Of a stretch of 64,000 nucleotides of DNA, positions 12,001 to 22,709 are shown one piece after another. Below the pieces are notes generated by a model that saw nothing but the letters and a program-made list of their open reading frames with translations, did no database searches and was not told the origin of the DNA. Origin of the DNA: Albula goreensis (lineage: Eukaryota; Chordata; Actinopteri; Albuliformes; Albulidae); the NCBI GenBank assembly GCA_022829145.1, contig CM040758.1:16410628-16474627 (forward strand), given 5' to 3'. Each line of letters opens with the position of its first letter. Position 1 is the stretch's first letter. A program made the position numbers and the translations under genes.

Positions 12001-14806
12001 TAGGCTAACATGAGTCATTGTTTCTGTGGGTGTACACCATGCACATTTATGACTGTTTACATCAAGGTCTCTAAATCCCAACCACTGCTTTCAGCAATAT
12101 CCACATGCATCTGAACTCAGCAATATGGGAAAAGATACGTAACAAAGGAAAAAGATGAAAAGGAGGGAAAAGGTGAAATACTTCTGTCAGGTAAAATGAA
12201 CAGACAATTCCTTCATATGAGAAATCAAAATGAGTCAGGTCAGCATTCATGGAGAAGGCTCACAGAAACAAGGCTTGGGTGAGAGAATATGGAAAATGAG
12301 ATTTGAGTAGAAGTGGATTTGACTGACATCTAGTTAGTTTATCACAGAAAAACAGTCTCATGGCTTTGAAGAATCTAAATGCAAGCTGTTAATTAGTTCA
12401 GAGAAGCAGGTAAAATGGTAAGATTGTAAGAAAAGTTGGTATTGTGACAGCAACAGTTGGCTCCTTAAGGACAGTAAGAACTGCAATTAGACTGAATGGA
12501 GAGTAAGAACTCGTCTGTAAGTTGCATTGGCTCAGAAATATCTAATGGCAAATTGTATTTATAGACTTTATAACATATGGCAATGATGCATCTGCTAAAT
12601 GGCGTATTGTAATTATAACTTTTGAAGTATTACATTACATTACATTTTAGGCATTTCGCAGATGCTCTTATCCAGAATGACTCACAATACAGTATATAGT
12701 TGCAAGCTTAAAAATGGTTCCAAGCATAATTGCCTGCACCACAGAGGACCATAATTTACAAAGATCAGTTATGCAATCTACAATAAATCAGGTATCCATT
12801 CCCACCACTGTTAGTGATATTTTGCCTTGAGGAGGACTCCTGGGCAGGGCTAGGCAGTGTTGGGCTGGGCCCAGCTGTCAGGCGCACTGGGTTTCAGTAC
12901 CTGTAGTTGCGTACAGGTTAGGTGAGCTCTGGACCCTCTTCATGGGTGTGAGAGTGAGGGAGAGGGCGGAGCTCTTGCGAGCGCGTCCTCCACTATCTGT
13001 GATAGCGCGGCAGGCGGGACATGGACACACACACACACACACACAGCCCCCGTGCATTGCAGGAGGAGGGAAAGCACATGCATTATTACAGCCTGAACAA
13101 AACAGGAAAGCAAAAAAGTCACACAGCATCAGGTGGTGTCCCACATGCCTCTCTGATCCCAGCAGAATGGGAGACAGCCAATCATGCAGCGTGCATGCGA
13201 CAGGGCAGGTTACAGACAGATCAGAACGATTGTGGGCCCTTTAGCATGCTGCACAAGCACAGCTCATCCCAAATGGCTTGTAACGTTCCATGGGAAGGAC
13301 GAGGTGCATGGTGAGAATGCACAACTGGAGCTGGTTTGCGAAACAAATTCTGAATAAAAAAACAAGCAAAATCTAGACAAATCTGAATGATTTAGGCAGC
13401 TCCTTTGGAACACGAAATATGTCAAAATGTGTCAAAATATAAATATACTATGAATTCAAAAGCATAAAGCATGTATTTCTACAATCCATGTTATATAGTA
13501 TACATAAAAATATATGCCATTAATAGCCACTCCTTTGTATATACCATACAGTCAAAAACGTGTGGTATATACAATGGCACAGGATATGTAATTGTACAGT
13601 TAATAACATAATTATACAATTATAAGAATGTTGTATTGGTGATGTTTTGCCAAGAATTTAATATATTTAAACAATTATTGAAATATCTTTAATACATGAA
13701 GTATCTATTCATCACAGTGGCACACATATTCTCTAAATGTGAGGCATCAGACAGTAGCAATGGAAGCTCATGACGAGGATTCTGCAGCTAATTCATGCAA
13801 GGGCAAACATCATAGCTGTGTCCCTCAGAGAGATGAAAATCACTTTCCACAACATAAAACAAATAGAATCTAATAAATGCTAATAGTACAGTACTGCACT
13901 CTTGGTGCATACTCCAATGATTAAGGGGCTGGATTTTGTGAAACTAGAGGATTGCAGTATCAGGTCCCAGGTACACAATATAGCACTTGGCCTGAATTGA
14001 CTGTGTAAATGCTCAACTTTATGTAGGCACAATTATTAAAATGTAATTCCCTCTGGATAAGCAAATGAGCAATTCAATACTGCAAAGTGCGATGCCGCAT
14101 GAAGTGCTGAGAGGTCCATATGATTACATGATAAAAAAATCCTCTCTCTGCACCTTCAGCACCGTGCTGTCCAGTGCACTTACTGGTGACTCATGCTTTA
14201 GCAGTCCTCATAATTAACTCAAGGTCTAACCAAGGTCAGGGCTGAATTGCCATTACCACAGCCTTATAGACAGCTTGGGATGAGCTGCTGTCTTGGAGGG
14301 ACTAGGATAATACAGTGAATAAAGGAATGAGGAAGTCTGTTTGGGAATAAGGTACAGGGCTAGTCAGGAAGGAGCTAAATCAGGAAAATATGGGGCGTGA
14401 AGAGAAGACACTTCTCAGCAGGAATTTAATCACCACACGTTTTTCATCTCTCTCTCCATTTAGCAAGCCTCTGCCTTGCATCGTCAGCTTCTTGGGCGGC
14501 CACCCGCAACAGAAATACAACTATCGGCCTTTAACAAGACGTTCATCTGCCCGAGGTTTTCCTGACAGCCCAGGTGAAAAAAGTGGATCAAGTGTAAAAA
14601 AATGCAGCCAGCCGGATGAGGCTGGGGTCCTTTATTCTGATCCACCCTCAGAACTGCAAACTCAAAGGGTGGCCTTCTGCAGAGATGGGAGGCGCTCTAT
14701 GGCACTGACCGACTGTCATTATTGTTTCTTCACCTAGTGTTTTTCCTGTGGTTCAAACATGGTAAACATGCTGTATGTCTTTAAGGCTGGTCTTACCTGT
14801 GTTCAT
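1..14806 (-). CDS. sorbs2: sorbs2, 5' coding part of a spliced gene (ArgBP2-type adaptor), runs off the window
   Basis: SORBS2 (ArgBP2) is a cytoskeletal adaptor with an N-terminal SoHo domain and three C-terminal SH3 domains. It acts at stress fibres, Z-discs and cell-cell contacts. Only the N-terminal part is here. Reading right to left, coding exons lie at 14797-14806, 12901-12996, 10516-10542, 9759-9883, 8366-9115, 6187-6573, 4702-4828, 2612-2787, 1039-1105 and 1-20. All join in frame with GT-AG borders. Identity comes from close agreement with the human N-terminus as I know it: the MNTDSGG start, [57 protein letters not shown] and [21 protein letters not shown]. Without the two large cassette exons the visible protein is 216 residues; with both it is about 595. 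The order next to tlr3 matches human synteny. The a/b paralogue cannot be told. The exon joining is my inference, with no transcript evidence. Confidence 0.93.
21..1038 (-). other. sorbs2 intron, no other feature seen
   Basis: AT-rich intronic sequence with a donor at 1038-1037 (GTTGGT) and an acceptor at 22-21. Only short unrecognisable open frames and a small CA-rich patch near 765 were seen. Confidence 0.7.
1039..1105 (-). CDS. sorbs2: sorbs2 exon: end of SoHo domain
   Basis: 67-nt exon, phase 0 in and phase 1 out. It encodes [22 protein letters not shown], nearly identical to the human SORBS2 sequence that closes the SoHo (sorbin homology) domain, the part known to bind flotillin. Its acceptor is a pyrimidine run ending CCTGCAG at 1106 and its donor is CCAG/GTTGGT. 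The last base pairs with AT in the exon at 1-20 to give Asp. In human, this exon is also joined to an alternative start exon in some isoforms; I see no such start here. Confidence 0.95.
1106..2611 (-). other. sorbs2 intron with short (GA)n
   Basis: A (AG)10 run lies at 1324-1343, followed by a G-rich stretch. The rest is AT-rich with no recognisable feature. Confidence 0.6.
2612..2787 (-). CDS. sorbs2: sorbs2 exon: start of SoHo domain
   Basis: 176-nt exon, phase 1 in and phase 0 out. The acceptor is TTTTACTCTGCAG ending at 2788 and the donor is ACG/GTGAGA at 2611. It encodes SSESV, a Thr-rich stretch ([15 protein letters not shown]), then [32 protein letters not shown]. The second half matches human SEEEKRV and [22 protein letters not shown], the beginning of the SoHo region. 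The Thr-rich lead-in differs from human and may be lineage-specific. Confidence 0.95.
2788..4701 (-). other. sorbs2 intron, nothing else seen
   Basis: Intron between exons 4702-4828 and 2612-2787. I found no repeat, RNA or coding feature I could support. Short open frames here lack any recognisable similarity. Confidence 0.6.
4702..4828 (-). CDS. sorbs2: sorbs2 exon: YQRPFSP segment
   Basis: 127-nt exon, phase 0 in and phase 1 out. The acceptor is CATGTTCCCCAG ending at 4829 and the donor is CTCAG/GTGAGT at 4701. It encodes [18 protein letters not shown], followed by Pro/Ser-rich sequence ending [10 protein letters not shown]. Human SORBS2 has QITVNGNSGG, then YYQRPFSPSAYS and later SSIVMQ at the same place, so the assignment is secure. 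It is serine/proline-rich, with no folded domain expected. Confidence 0.94.
4829..6186 (-). other. sorbs2 intron; degenerate telomere-like run
   Basis: Intron. At 5792-5816 the plus strand carries a few degenerate TTAGG/GATTAGG-like units. They are too short and imperfect to be an interstitial telomere block. Nothing else was recognised. Confidence 0.5.
6187..6573 (-). CDS. sorbs2: sorbs2 Ser/Pro/Thr-rich cassette exon (129 codons)
   Basis: 387-nt exon, exactly 129 codons, phase 0 at both ends, so it can be skipped without changing frame. The acceptor is a long pyrimidine run ending CTTCCTCCCAG at 6574 and the donor is CCAAC/GTAACT at 6186. It begins [10 protein letters not shown] and ends [10 protein letters not shown]. 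In between are stretches such as [38 protein letters not shown] and [19 protein letters not shown]. It is low complexity, has no folded domain, and is much more GC-rich than the surrounding intron. I do not recall a confident human counterpart, so it may be an alternatively used, fish-enriched exon. The open frame with matching splice phases is the main support. Confidence 0.78.
6574..8365 (-). other. sorbs2 intron
   Basis: AT-rich intron. A CT-rich TTTC run lies near 7452-7480 and a short CA run near 7883. A minus-strand TTTTTCTTTTAG near 8180 looks like a splice acceptor, but no exon could be recognised after it. Confidence 0.5.
8366..9115 (-). CDS. sorbs2: sorbs2 large proline-rich cassette exon (about 240-250 codons)
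   Basis: The frame opens in phase 0 after an AATAAG acceptor ending at 9116, preceded by a T-rich tract, with [20 protein letters not shown], and stays open to a stop at 8339-8341. The product is Pro/Ser/Thr-rich, with [18 protein letters not shown] and an SH3-ligand-like APPVPPRP near the end. Two phase-0 donors are possible. GCG/GTATTA would end the exon at 8396 (240 codons); GGT/GTGACG would end it at 8366 (250 codons). Neither is strong. A second acceptor (CACCCCCCAG at 9101) would shift the frame and meet a stop, so the AATAAG site is preferred. Alternatively this is a terminal exon of a short isoform ending at 8339. A 242-codon frame on the opposite strand is a shadow of this GC-rich exon. 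Confidence 0.65.
9116..9758 (-). other. sorbs2 intron with interrupted (CA)n
   Basis: Interrupted CA microsatellite at 9470-9540 on the plus strand. The rest is featureless. Confidence 0.7.
9759..9883 (-). CDS. sorbs2: sorbs2 exon: [15 protein letters not shown]
   Basis: 125-nt exon, phase 1 in and phase 0 out. The acceptor is GTTATACAG ending at 9884 and the donor is TCCA/GTAAGT at 9758. It encodes [14 protein letters not shown], then [18 protein letters not shown] and KSPTP. The second block is identical to human SORBS2 and close to SORBS1 (SSLAAKGYRSVHPNL), one of the best-conserved stretches of the family outside SoHo and SH3. Confidence 0.96.
9884..10515 (-). other. sorbs2 intron with poly-T
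   Basis: A run of 20 T lies at 10190-10209 on the plus strand (poly-A on the gene strand), in AT-rich sequence. It could be the tail of an old retroposon, but no body is recognisable. Confidence 0.5.
10516..10542 (-). CDS. sorbs2: sorbs2 27-nt microexon
   Basis: A 27-nt exon lies between a TTTTTTCTCTAG acceptor (ending at 10543) and a TTCAG/GTAACC donor (from 10515). It is phase 1 at both ends and supplies nine residues. Joined to its neighbours it reads [16 protein letters not shown], which lines up with the human SORBS2 stretch GRDSQSPDSAWRSY. Splice signals, phase and homology agree, so this is a real exon although it is far too short for ORF searches. Because it is symmetric it can be skipped without frame change, and it could be regulated as neural or muscle microexons often are; that is inference. 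Confidence 0.85.
11517..11712. repeat. diverged 32-bp minisatellite, about 6 units
   Basis: Units begin near 11517, 11547, 11579, 11611, 11642 and 11674, with lengths 30, 32, 32, 31, 32 and about 32. They share a pattern close to CATAAATC, CTCTGCCTGACC, TTTGGCATATT. The copies differ by many substitutions, so the array is old. I do not recognise the unit from any known repeat family. Confidence 0.75.
12630..12690 (+). repeat. fragment of a teleost interspersed repeat (ATTAC-prefixed)
   Basis: (ATTAC)n is followed by ATTTTAGGCATTTCGCAGATG, then CTCTTATCCAGAATGACTCACA. The same block is found, better preserved, at 61735-61800. I recall this motif as widespread in teleost genomes but cannot name the family with confidence. 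Confidence 0.7.
12901..12996 (-). CDS. sorbs2: sorbs2 exon: KRVQSSPNL
   Basis: 96-nt exon, phase 1 in and phase 1 out. The acceptor is GCTATCACAG ending at 12997 and the donor is ACTACAG/GTACTG at 12900. It encodes (D)[31 protein letters not shown], matching human DSGGCARKRAAMSVTLTSV and [10 protein letters not shown]. The first Asp codon is split with the start exon at 14797-14806, reproducing the human MNTDSGG start. Confidence 0.95.
12997..14796 (-). other. sorbs2 intron with (CA)n
   Basis: A (CA)10 run lies at 13025-13045 just upstream of the exon, on the gene strand a TG repeat close to the acceptor. Otherwise the intron is AT-rich and featureless. Confidence 0.6.
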
Positions 14807-14852
14807 GTTGATGATCTCTCCTAATCTCGATACTCTCTATGGACACTCAATC
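14797..14852 (-). CDS. sorbs2: sorbs2 exon 2 with start codon (ATG at 14804-14806)
   Basis: 56-nt exon between a TTTTTTCTAG acceptor (ending at 14853) and an ACACAG/GTAAGA donor (from 14796). It carries a 46-nt leader and then ATG AAC ACA G. The start is chosen because an in-frame TAG lies 33 nt upstream in the same exon, position -3 is A, and MNT joined to DSGG reproduces the human SORBS2 N-terminus. Only 10 bases are coding. Confidence 0.9.
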
Positions 14853-16309
14853 CTAGAAAAAAGATACGATATGTTTTTTATGACTCAATTAACTTTCCTG
14901 CACTCAGTTCAAACTGGGGTCATTAATATCAACCAAGTACAAGACAAATTAGACACACAAACACGTATAAAAATTCAGCCTTCAAGCAAAACCAACTTTT
15001 CTTTCTTTTCGCGATACTAACAGCTGAATTTAGGCCAGTGCTTAGGTGCATTTCCCATGAAGCTCATCATTGTGAGACTTATGCTGAAAATGCACTTAAG
15101 GACAGGGCTGGATTTGGCCACAAGAGAAAATCCCACTAACCCTGCAAAAGTGCCATACAGTAACAGCTTAAGTATGGTGAAGTCAAAGCCAGCTCCACAT
15201 ATCTGTATCTTATCATTCAACACCCCAATGGTTTATTTATTTTATCAATTTAGCATTAAAACTTTGGAACATACTCCTCCAGTGAAATCAGTTTAAATCC
15301 CAAAACATTTTCTAAGTTGTGGGTTACAGCTGGTGGTGGGTCATATCATGTTTATTGAACCAGCAGATGATGATGTGTGTAGCACCTAGTCCCACAACAA
15401 GCACCTAATCACCGCTTGGAATGAAACCCATTCACACCAGCATCTAGTTTTTGGTTAAAAGGCAGGCACAGTGTCACTGTCCAGTCCAGACAGGCACATG
15501 TTTGTTTAGTCCACATGAAATAAGGTTATGTATCTTCATTATTACTGTAACTTGCAACTATTATCTTGTCCCTCTCCTTAAGTGTTCTGACCAAGTACAG
15601 GTTGTCCTAAACAGGTCAGTCTCAGTAAAGAAGAACAATGTAAAAAAATGTTTACTTTCTCTCTTGGGGAATATTAATTGGTTTTCATGTCATACCATTG
15701 AAAAGCATGTATATTCCCAAATGGGGATATTCAACTGGTCACACCATTGAAAAGCTCAACACACTCATATTATGTACACTTGTAAAAGTCCAGAGGCATG
15801 AATGCCATGGTTTCATTTTAAAACAGAAACAATTGACACTCAGGGCTGTGATCCAAATAGTATTTATGTTTAAATTTTGCTTTCTCCTTGTGCCCTTTTG
15901 GTAAACCTGTAAGCTGACCCCTCACTGCAGAAGTATTGACACAATTATATCAAGTTACACAAGGATGCTTTGGTGCATGTTCCACCCGGGTACAGTGGAT
16001 GCCCCACATACACTACAGCTTGGATCCCAAGGCTCCTTGTTATTACTATCATGGTAAATCATGGTAACTGTTTGGGTTACATTAAGTGCCATTCTACCGC
16101 AATTATTGGGGAAAATAATCTAAAAGTTCACAGGTGTTGCTTCCATGTTGACGGACTGCACTGTGTGGGCTTCATGTTACTGGGTGTGTGAAACATGCAG
16201 CGGCTGTCATTATTGCTGCTGCACAAGCGGGCAACATGTAAGGCGTGTGGTTGGCTACGGGGACACGTCACATGCATGTGAGGTGACATACTGCCATACT
16301 GAACTTTAG

Positions 16310-16560
16310 CCGACAACAACAATGTAACACCAGTAATTGCAAGAGCAACAAGAATGTAAAAAAACAACAACAGCAATGACTGCACCAGCAACAAGAACAT
16401 AAAGAACAGCAACAACAACAACAATACCAATGACTACTGTTGCAATAACAACATAAATAACAACAACAACACCAATTATAGCAACAGCAGGTAAATCATC
16501 ACAACCACCAACACGATCAACAATGATAAAAACAACAACAATTACAACAGCAACAAAAAA
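16310..16560. repeat. (AAC)n-rich low-complexity region
   Basis: Imperfect CAA/AAC repeats with interspersed ACC and AAT on the plus strand. Confidence 0.8.
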
Positions 16561-17095
16561 TATTTGCTTAGAGGTTCATACAGGAACATCTGACCTTCTC
16601 ATTTATACAATTGATTTGCTAAAAGCTTTTTTTGCTGACCACCATACCATTGAGTCACATGCTCTCTATTGCCCAAAGACAGCCATCGGACTGGATAATG
16701 AAGGGCACTACAGCACCCTTTGTTACACTGCCCAGTGGCAGCTTGTAATTCAGACAAACAAGGTTATTTACCGTCGCTCACCTTGCAATTCAAAGAAATT
16801 TCAGAATTTACATAACTGCGCTCTAAAGGTATAACAGAGGCAGAACAGATGTGTTAAGAAGAATAAGGAGGTTTGAAAAATTATGTGTTGTAGTGTCTCA
16901 CATCATTGGATGTGCATCCTGGTTTTCGCTCTCTTATCCATGTTTTTCTTAGAGAGTTTCTTATCCAGTATTCTGTAGTACTGTTCTGGTAAATCACATC
17001 AGAAAAGGTCTCCCTCACAAGAGATTCTTGGAATTTGGGAATATGCAGTATATTTTCCTCTTCTCCTTTTTATAACAATAATAAACAATAATCAA

Positions 17096-17121
17096 AATAA
17101 TAATAATAATAATAATAATAG
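17096..17121. repeat. (AAT)n microsatellite
   Basis: Eight to nine AAT units in tandem. Confidence 0.9.
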
Positions 17122-20100
17122 ATTAGAATAATACAATAAATAATTGCTGCAGGGTTAGGAAATTAGGATTAAGAAAGGATGGTAGACCCAGAGCAAAAAG
17201 GCTGTGAGGTCAAACACATGTACTAAAACCCTGAACTGACATCAGAGACAAGTATCACACTTGTACATAACAGCCATACTGAGTACAGTAGAGGGATAAT
17301 GTGTCTAAAATTGCATTCCACTGCTGCAATGTTTGAAAGAAGAAACCCAGGAGGTTTCAGGAAGGAACCATTTTTTCCTCCTTTAGAGTGGCAGAGGAGA
17401 AACACTAACAGACCTCCACACTGTAAACATCCTCTTGTCCCTTTTGTGTCAAAGCCATATTAAAAGGCAGATGTATTCGCGCATAAAGCATATGTAAAAC
17501 TGTGGGATCTGGAGCAGATGATATGGTGTGATTATGATGCGTTGTGCTGATTGAGTGAGTCATTTCAGCAGTGAAGGATTGCCTGCGTTGCTGCAGCAGG
17601 TTTTTCTTTTGTCCTTGGGGTCTCCTTGAATTCAGCCAGTCACATCCTGTCTTTGAGGGATGTCCAAAAGAGCCTGCTTCAAATGCATGCAGAAATTTAG
17701 GAAACATCCAGAGGAAATTTTATAGTCCTGTCATCACTGTCTGTGGGCTCTATACGGGGGCAGGTGAGGGCCACAGAGACAGAGAGAGAGTGTGTTAGAG
17801 ACTGCACATGGCAGAATACGCATTCCTCATTTCCACATAACCTGTGGGAGGTTCATTGGTGGACCATGGCGTACTTAGGATATGCTTTGAGTGTGCTGTC
17901 CAGTGGTTACAGCCCTGGATTATCTGGAATACACTGCACTTAACCTCAACCACAAGCTAAATCCAGTCCAATGAGAGGGTCCCACAGCAGTCGTCATGAT
18001 CTCTGGTCCTGAAGCACTTTAGACCTGGCACAGTGGGACCCAAACCAGCTCTGACACCAGCATCACAGTCAAGCTTTCTGGAGCACCAGTGTCTTAAACC
18101 ACAAGTCATTCCTGCCTTAACACACAGAGGGAGCCGGGCAACTTACAGCCACCCACTGTTGCCATGACAACATGGTCATGGCTAGAAATATATGAATTGC
18201 AGATGTAAAGTTTAATTATGCATTTGCTGAGCAAGACTTCTGCTACATGTGCAACCTATGTGGCATACATTATGCAGATTTATAGAGTAACTTTTACGAT
18301 AGAGCAGATGCCTTGCTCAGGGGTACCGCATTGGCGTAGTACTTGGGATTCAAACTGAACACACGGTGGTAGAAGATTCCCCCCAACCATACTGATAAAA
18401 TGTGAGATGATTTCAGGATTCCAGCTGATGTGTGCAGAGCACAGCACATTAGAGGTCAGGTTTACTCAACCACCTTATTTGATGAGGATGCAGATTTGAC
18501 TTGTGAAAAAAATGCATGACAAGCAAAGACAGATGGAGCAATGCTTGTGCTCGTCACAGGCTTTTATTTGAGCGGTCCTTGGGTTTCATGACAAAGACTG
18601 AAGAGAGTGCAAGGCCTGCACATCCCTATTACTACCCATCTGTTTCCCTTTGCCATTTATTTTGTCTATTTAATTTCCCATCTATTAATGTTTTAGGTTT
18701 AGCATTTCCAGCATCAGGGTAGGACTGTGGGTCTGTTATTGCTGTTATTATTATCATTAATTTCATGATGCATTAGGTAAGCACATGGAGAAGAGAAACC
18801 TGTTGCTAAGTTAGCACTCCTATTCTGAGATGCTGCTGATGATTTATGAACACAGCCCTTGAGCCTAATGGTTTAAGGTAATAATGAAAAATTAAGCAAT
18901 AATTAAGCAATGAACCAATAGTTCAAATAAGTTAATAAATGAAATCTCATTTTAGCTCAACCAATCATGGAGTTTGTGTAAACTCACTTCCTCTTCAGTA
19001 GAATAAACCATAAGTTACAGGAGACCCTGTGGTGCTGGCTAGCCCTACACTTCTTGCCTGAGGCACTGCTTCAGGATACCTCCATCACACTCAGTCCTGT
19101 ACAAGGGCTGTGTGGATTCACCAAGGTTTTCTGAAGCCAATGCAGGTGATTATGAAACTTAACTCAAGTCCAGCTCAGCATCACATAACAAAGAGCATGT
19201 GACATCTCAGTGATCACAGGGTTAATACACAGTGCATACACACATAGACTACACATGCACACACACACTTCAACATTTTGCAAGTGTGTCTGCATGTCTC
19301 AGTACCTATTTGTATATCATCTCTCTCACACACTCTCCATGCCCACATACATGATGGCTCAAAGGATTTGTCAATGAAAATAAAGTTTAAATATGACTAC
19401 ATATACTGTACAGTTAGTCAGAGAGGAGTAACTATATTTACTGAGCTATCTATATTTACTGCAGATCACATCTGTGCTGGCGCCAGAAGCTTGAGGCAGA
19501 AACTCAATCACGTCACAGTGCTGTACTCCACAGCATCACAGAGGAGGAGGCTGCTTTAGCAGAGACTTTCATGTGTTTCCCCAACGCACTCCTTACACCC
19601 GCTCCACCTGGAGTGCTCACGGTTCACAAACGCCTTTCTTTCATGACATGGTCCGAGGAAGAGACACAAAACTGTAGGCTGGGTAGAGATATGGTGTATT
19701 TCATATATTCTTAATAGAAAGAGGTGTGTACTGTAGCAGTTTTGGTGCCTATTTTGTGGTGGCGGCTAGTTTTCCAGTGGTTAAGAGTACCGGGTTTGGT
19801 GTGGAACCCCTTCGGATTCTGTTGATTGAGGAGCGGTATAGGTTATCCAGTTTCCTAGACATGAATACTTAACACACGACTCGTAAATTTACTGTGAAAG
19901 TGGGCTGCACATTCACACAGTCACAGCCTATAAAAATGGAGCAGAGGTTTAGATTCTCATATAACATTTCATGACTGTGGACAGGTGGCGCTGGAGCAGC
20001 TGTGCTCCTTCCTTTCCCCACAGGGTGGGAACTGCGGCCCTGGAGACGAGTCACTTCCAACGGCGCCGGTGCTGTTTTCATTCAAACTATTTTAGATCCC

Positions 20101-22605
20101 ATCAGCCTTTCAGTTCCACAATTTGGTGTGCGGCTGGACTAGCGGGGACACACGCATGCCACTAAATCTCCTCCATGTGACCACCAGTGGATTTAGTCGG
20201 AACTGCAGTGCGAACTCAGCAACTTATGAAAAATTTTAGTACCAAGCACCTGATGAATAGGGAGACAAACCTGATGGCAAATAACCCATAATCATACACA
20301 GAGCAGACAGAAACGCAGGGCGAGGGGTGGAGACCAATCTAACGAAACAAGCTCCCCAAAAACGAACACACGTTGCATTATGCTTCCCAGCTTAGGGCAT
20401 TGCTGTAGCATGCCAGCACAGCAGTACATTCACACAGATCTGAGTGTGGAGTGAATCTGATGCCCCTATGGCTGGAATATATGGGATACCATAGTGGAGA
20501 GTGGGGCTCCATCTCGTCTTAAATTCACAGCGTGTATCTGGGTACAGTCTCTGCACTGACCATGGGTTTTACTGATGGAGATGCTGAACCTGTCCACACC
20601 ACAGCGTAACACACAAGTACAAGGACTGCCCCCTTTTTGTGCCTGTGTGACTGGGGGCATGCGTTTGCAGTTGAGGAAATGGTTTTTGTAGAATTTTTAC
20701 AGATTTCTGTAGAATTTGTAAAGCTGTTTGGAGCCAGAATGGGTTAATATGTGTCATCTTGCTGCCATTGTTGCTTTCTGCACTCCTTTGCTGTTACTCT
20801 TGAAAGTCCTTGCCAATTTCACGCAGGCTTGGCATATTCATCGGTTGCCCCATGTCCAAGGCCAAGATCAATACAGCTACCAAACAGATTTTTTCTGCAT
20901 GTCAGCTTTTCACAGCCTCTCCCAATCACTATACAGTTGACAAATTCATCAACCAACGATTGGAACAGCATGGGCAAATACTGTCACAAAACCAATTCAG
21001 CAATGGTTACAATGGGTTGACAGCTTTGTTTAAGTTTTTAAAGTTTTAAAGTGTGATTTTGACCAAAGTGCCTAAAATTTTTATGTAAATTAGAGAAAAC
21101 AAAGGCAGTGGATGAATCACAAAATAAAAGCTGCATGATGTCAGTGAATACTCCTGTTAACATTTTAAAAATTATAAATATTTTATTACATGTATTTAAT
21201 CAGCAGCAGATGATCTGCCTCTGTATTAAAAATGATTTTTCATTTGCTTCGGCTTAGTGGTTTATCTGCTAGTCGTAATTTAGGTGTTGGCCCATACCCT
21301 GAGAGACCTGCAATAAAAGCATCCCAGCATCCTGTTGTTTTAGTGTAGCTCATTCCAATCCAGTACACTAATGGCACTCCGTCTCGCCCCCCTGTGAGAC
21401 ACATGGATTCATTAGCGTGATGAACGTCCTCTTGGGACCGCACTTCATTTTCAATCGGAGGATCAGACCATTCCCAGAGTAAGGGGAGGGGGGAAGCTAA
21501 GAGGGGCAGCACTGGTTTGCAATCCTGACACTGTAGATTACATTCTGGCCTCTTGATAAAGCCTGTCACTCTCTCTTTCCCAGCTCAGCTTTTAAGAGTC
21601 CCACTTTAGATTGGTTCGTTTTTAAAAAGGAAAGAAAAAAATGTGATTAGTCCGACAGTCTGAGCCCCCTTCCCCTGACCATCCCATTTTGAAGACTAAA
21701 CCTGCATTGTATTCTTTTTTCCTAGCCAACAAGAGATATGACAATAAAAATTATGCTTATACCTTGTAAAAATGGCACAGCACTCACAAAAAAGTGCCCA
21801 GTGTCTTTTCAGGACAAGGCTTTTGTGTACGACTGCTTTTCCCAGGGTAATATTCAGTAACAGCTTTTTCAAAACAATGGCTGTGACATAGACCTAGACA
21901 GGCCATTTGTCCTAGACAATGTCATGAGTTTGAATATGACATCGGTCCAGCTCAGTCATTCTTAGAACAACAGTGACAAGACAGCAAATGACAGGCAACT
22001 GAGCCAGCAACTGCAGTGTGCAATCGCTCTGGCTTCTGGAAAACCCTACCTACACTGCTCTCTGTCCTTAACACCCACTGACAAATGTATGCATCCATGA
22101 CCTCTTTTTTTGGAGCTTATGCAGCAATGTCAACTTAGTGAAAGCCAAAATTAATAAACAATGTCCTGTGGACTGCAGATTTAAAGTTATGGACACATTT
22201 CCTCTTCACTGAGACAAGAGGAAAAGTATAAGGCCACAGGAGCATATAGTCACAGTATGCTGTCAATCACTGCTTCCTACTCTGCCAGTTTGCACATCAA
22301 GCCCAATACTCTCATGATAATCACACAGCCCATTAGAGTTCTGTGTGATAGATGTCATTTCAGGGACTGGAAGGACAACAGCTCAATCTCAGTGACTCTC
22401 TAAAGTTTAAAATAATGTAATGCATTGTCTGCATAGAAATCAGAATTAATTTCTGCACCTAAGACTGTGATTGGACCACATCACTGGGCCACTGATAACA
22501 CTCATAGCAAACAGCTCCACCCATTTTGGGGTTCATTAAGCCTCTCTCATACAACCTTTCATTCTGATACCTCAATCAGCTAGGAGCCCCTGGAGACTAG
22601 GACAG

Positions 22606-22709
22606 TGATGCTAATAAAGGAAAGAAGACAATGCTAGTGAAGCTATTAGAAGTTGGGCTAGTATGACTATTGTAGACTGGCCTGGTGATGCTATTGAAGT
22701 GGGGCTGCA
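22606..22709. repeat. diverged 24-bp tandem repeat
   Basis: Three consecutive 24-bp units at 22638-22661, 22662-22685 and 22686-22709 share TGAtGCTATTgaAG, then GGGCTg. A longer, more diverged copy precedes them from 22606. The repeat lies in intron 1 of sorbs2. Confidence 0.65.

Larger units (their letters stand above)
10543..12900 (-). other. sorbs2 intron with minisatellite and interspersed repeat
   Basis: Intron carrying a diverged 32-bp tandem repeat (11517-11712) and a short interspersed-repeat copy (12630-12690), both listed separately. The rest is AT-rich, with nothing recognised. Confidence 0.7.
14853..22600 (-). other. sorbs2 intron 1, 3' third: simple repeats only
   Basis: No gene seen. 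There is an (AAC)n-rich stretch at about 16310-16560 and an (AAT)n run at 17096-17121. Near 15693 and 15743 the string ACCATTGAAAAGC occurs twice, flanking an ATTCCC/GGGGAT partial inverted repeat. A GC-richer patch at about 19975-20090 and a 109-codon open frame at 21240-21569 (minus) have no recognisable similarity. Confidence 0.5.

Noticed and set aside
21240-21569. 109-codon minus-strand frame
   Set aside because: No recognisable similarity; no splice sites in frame with sorbs2.
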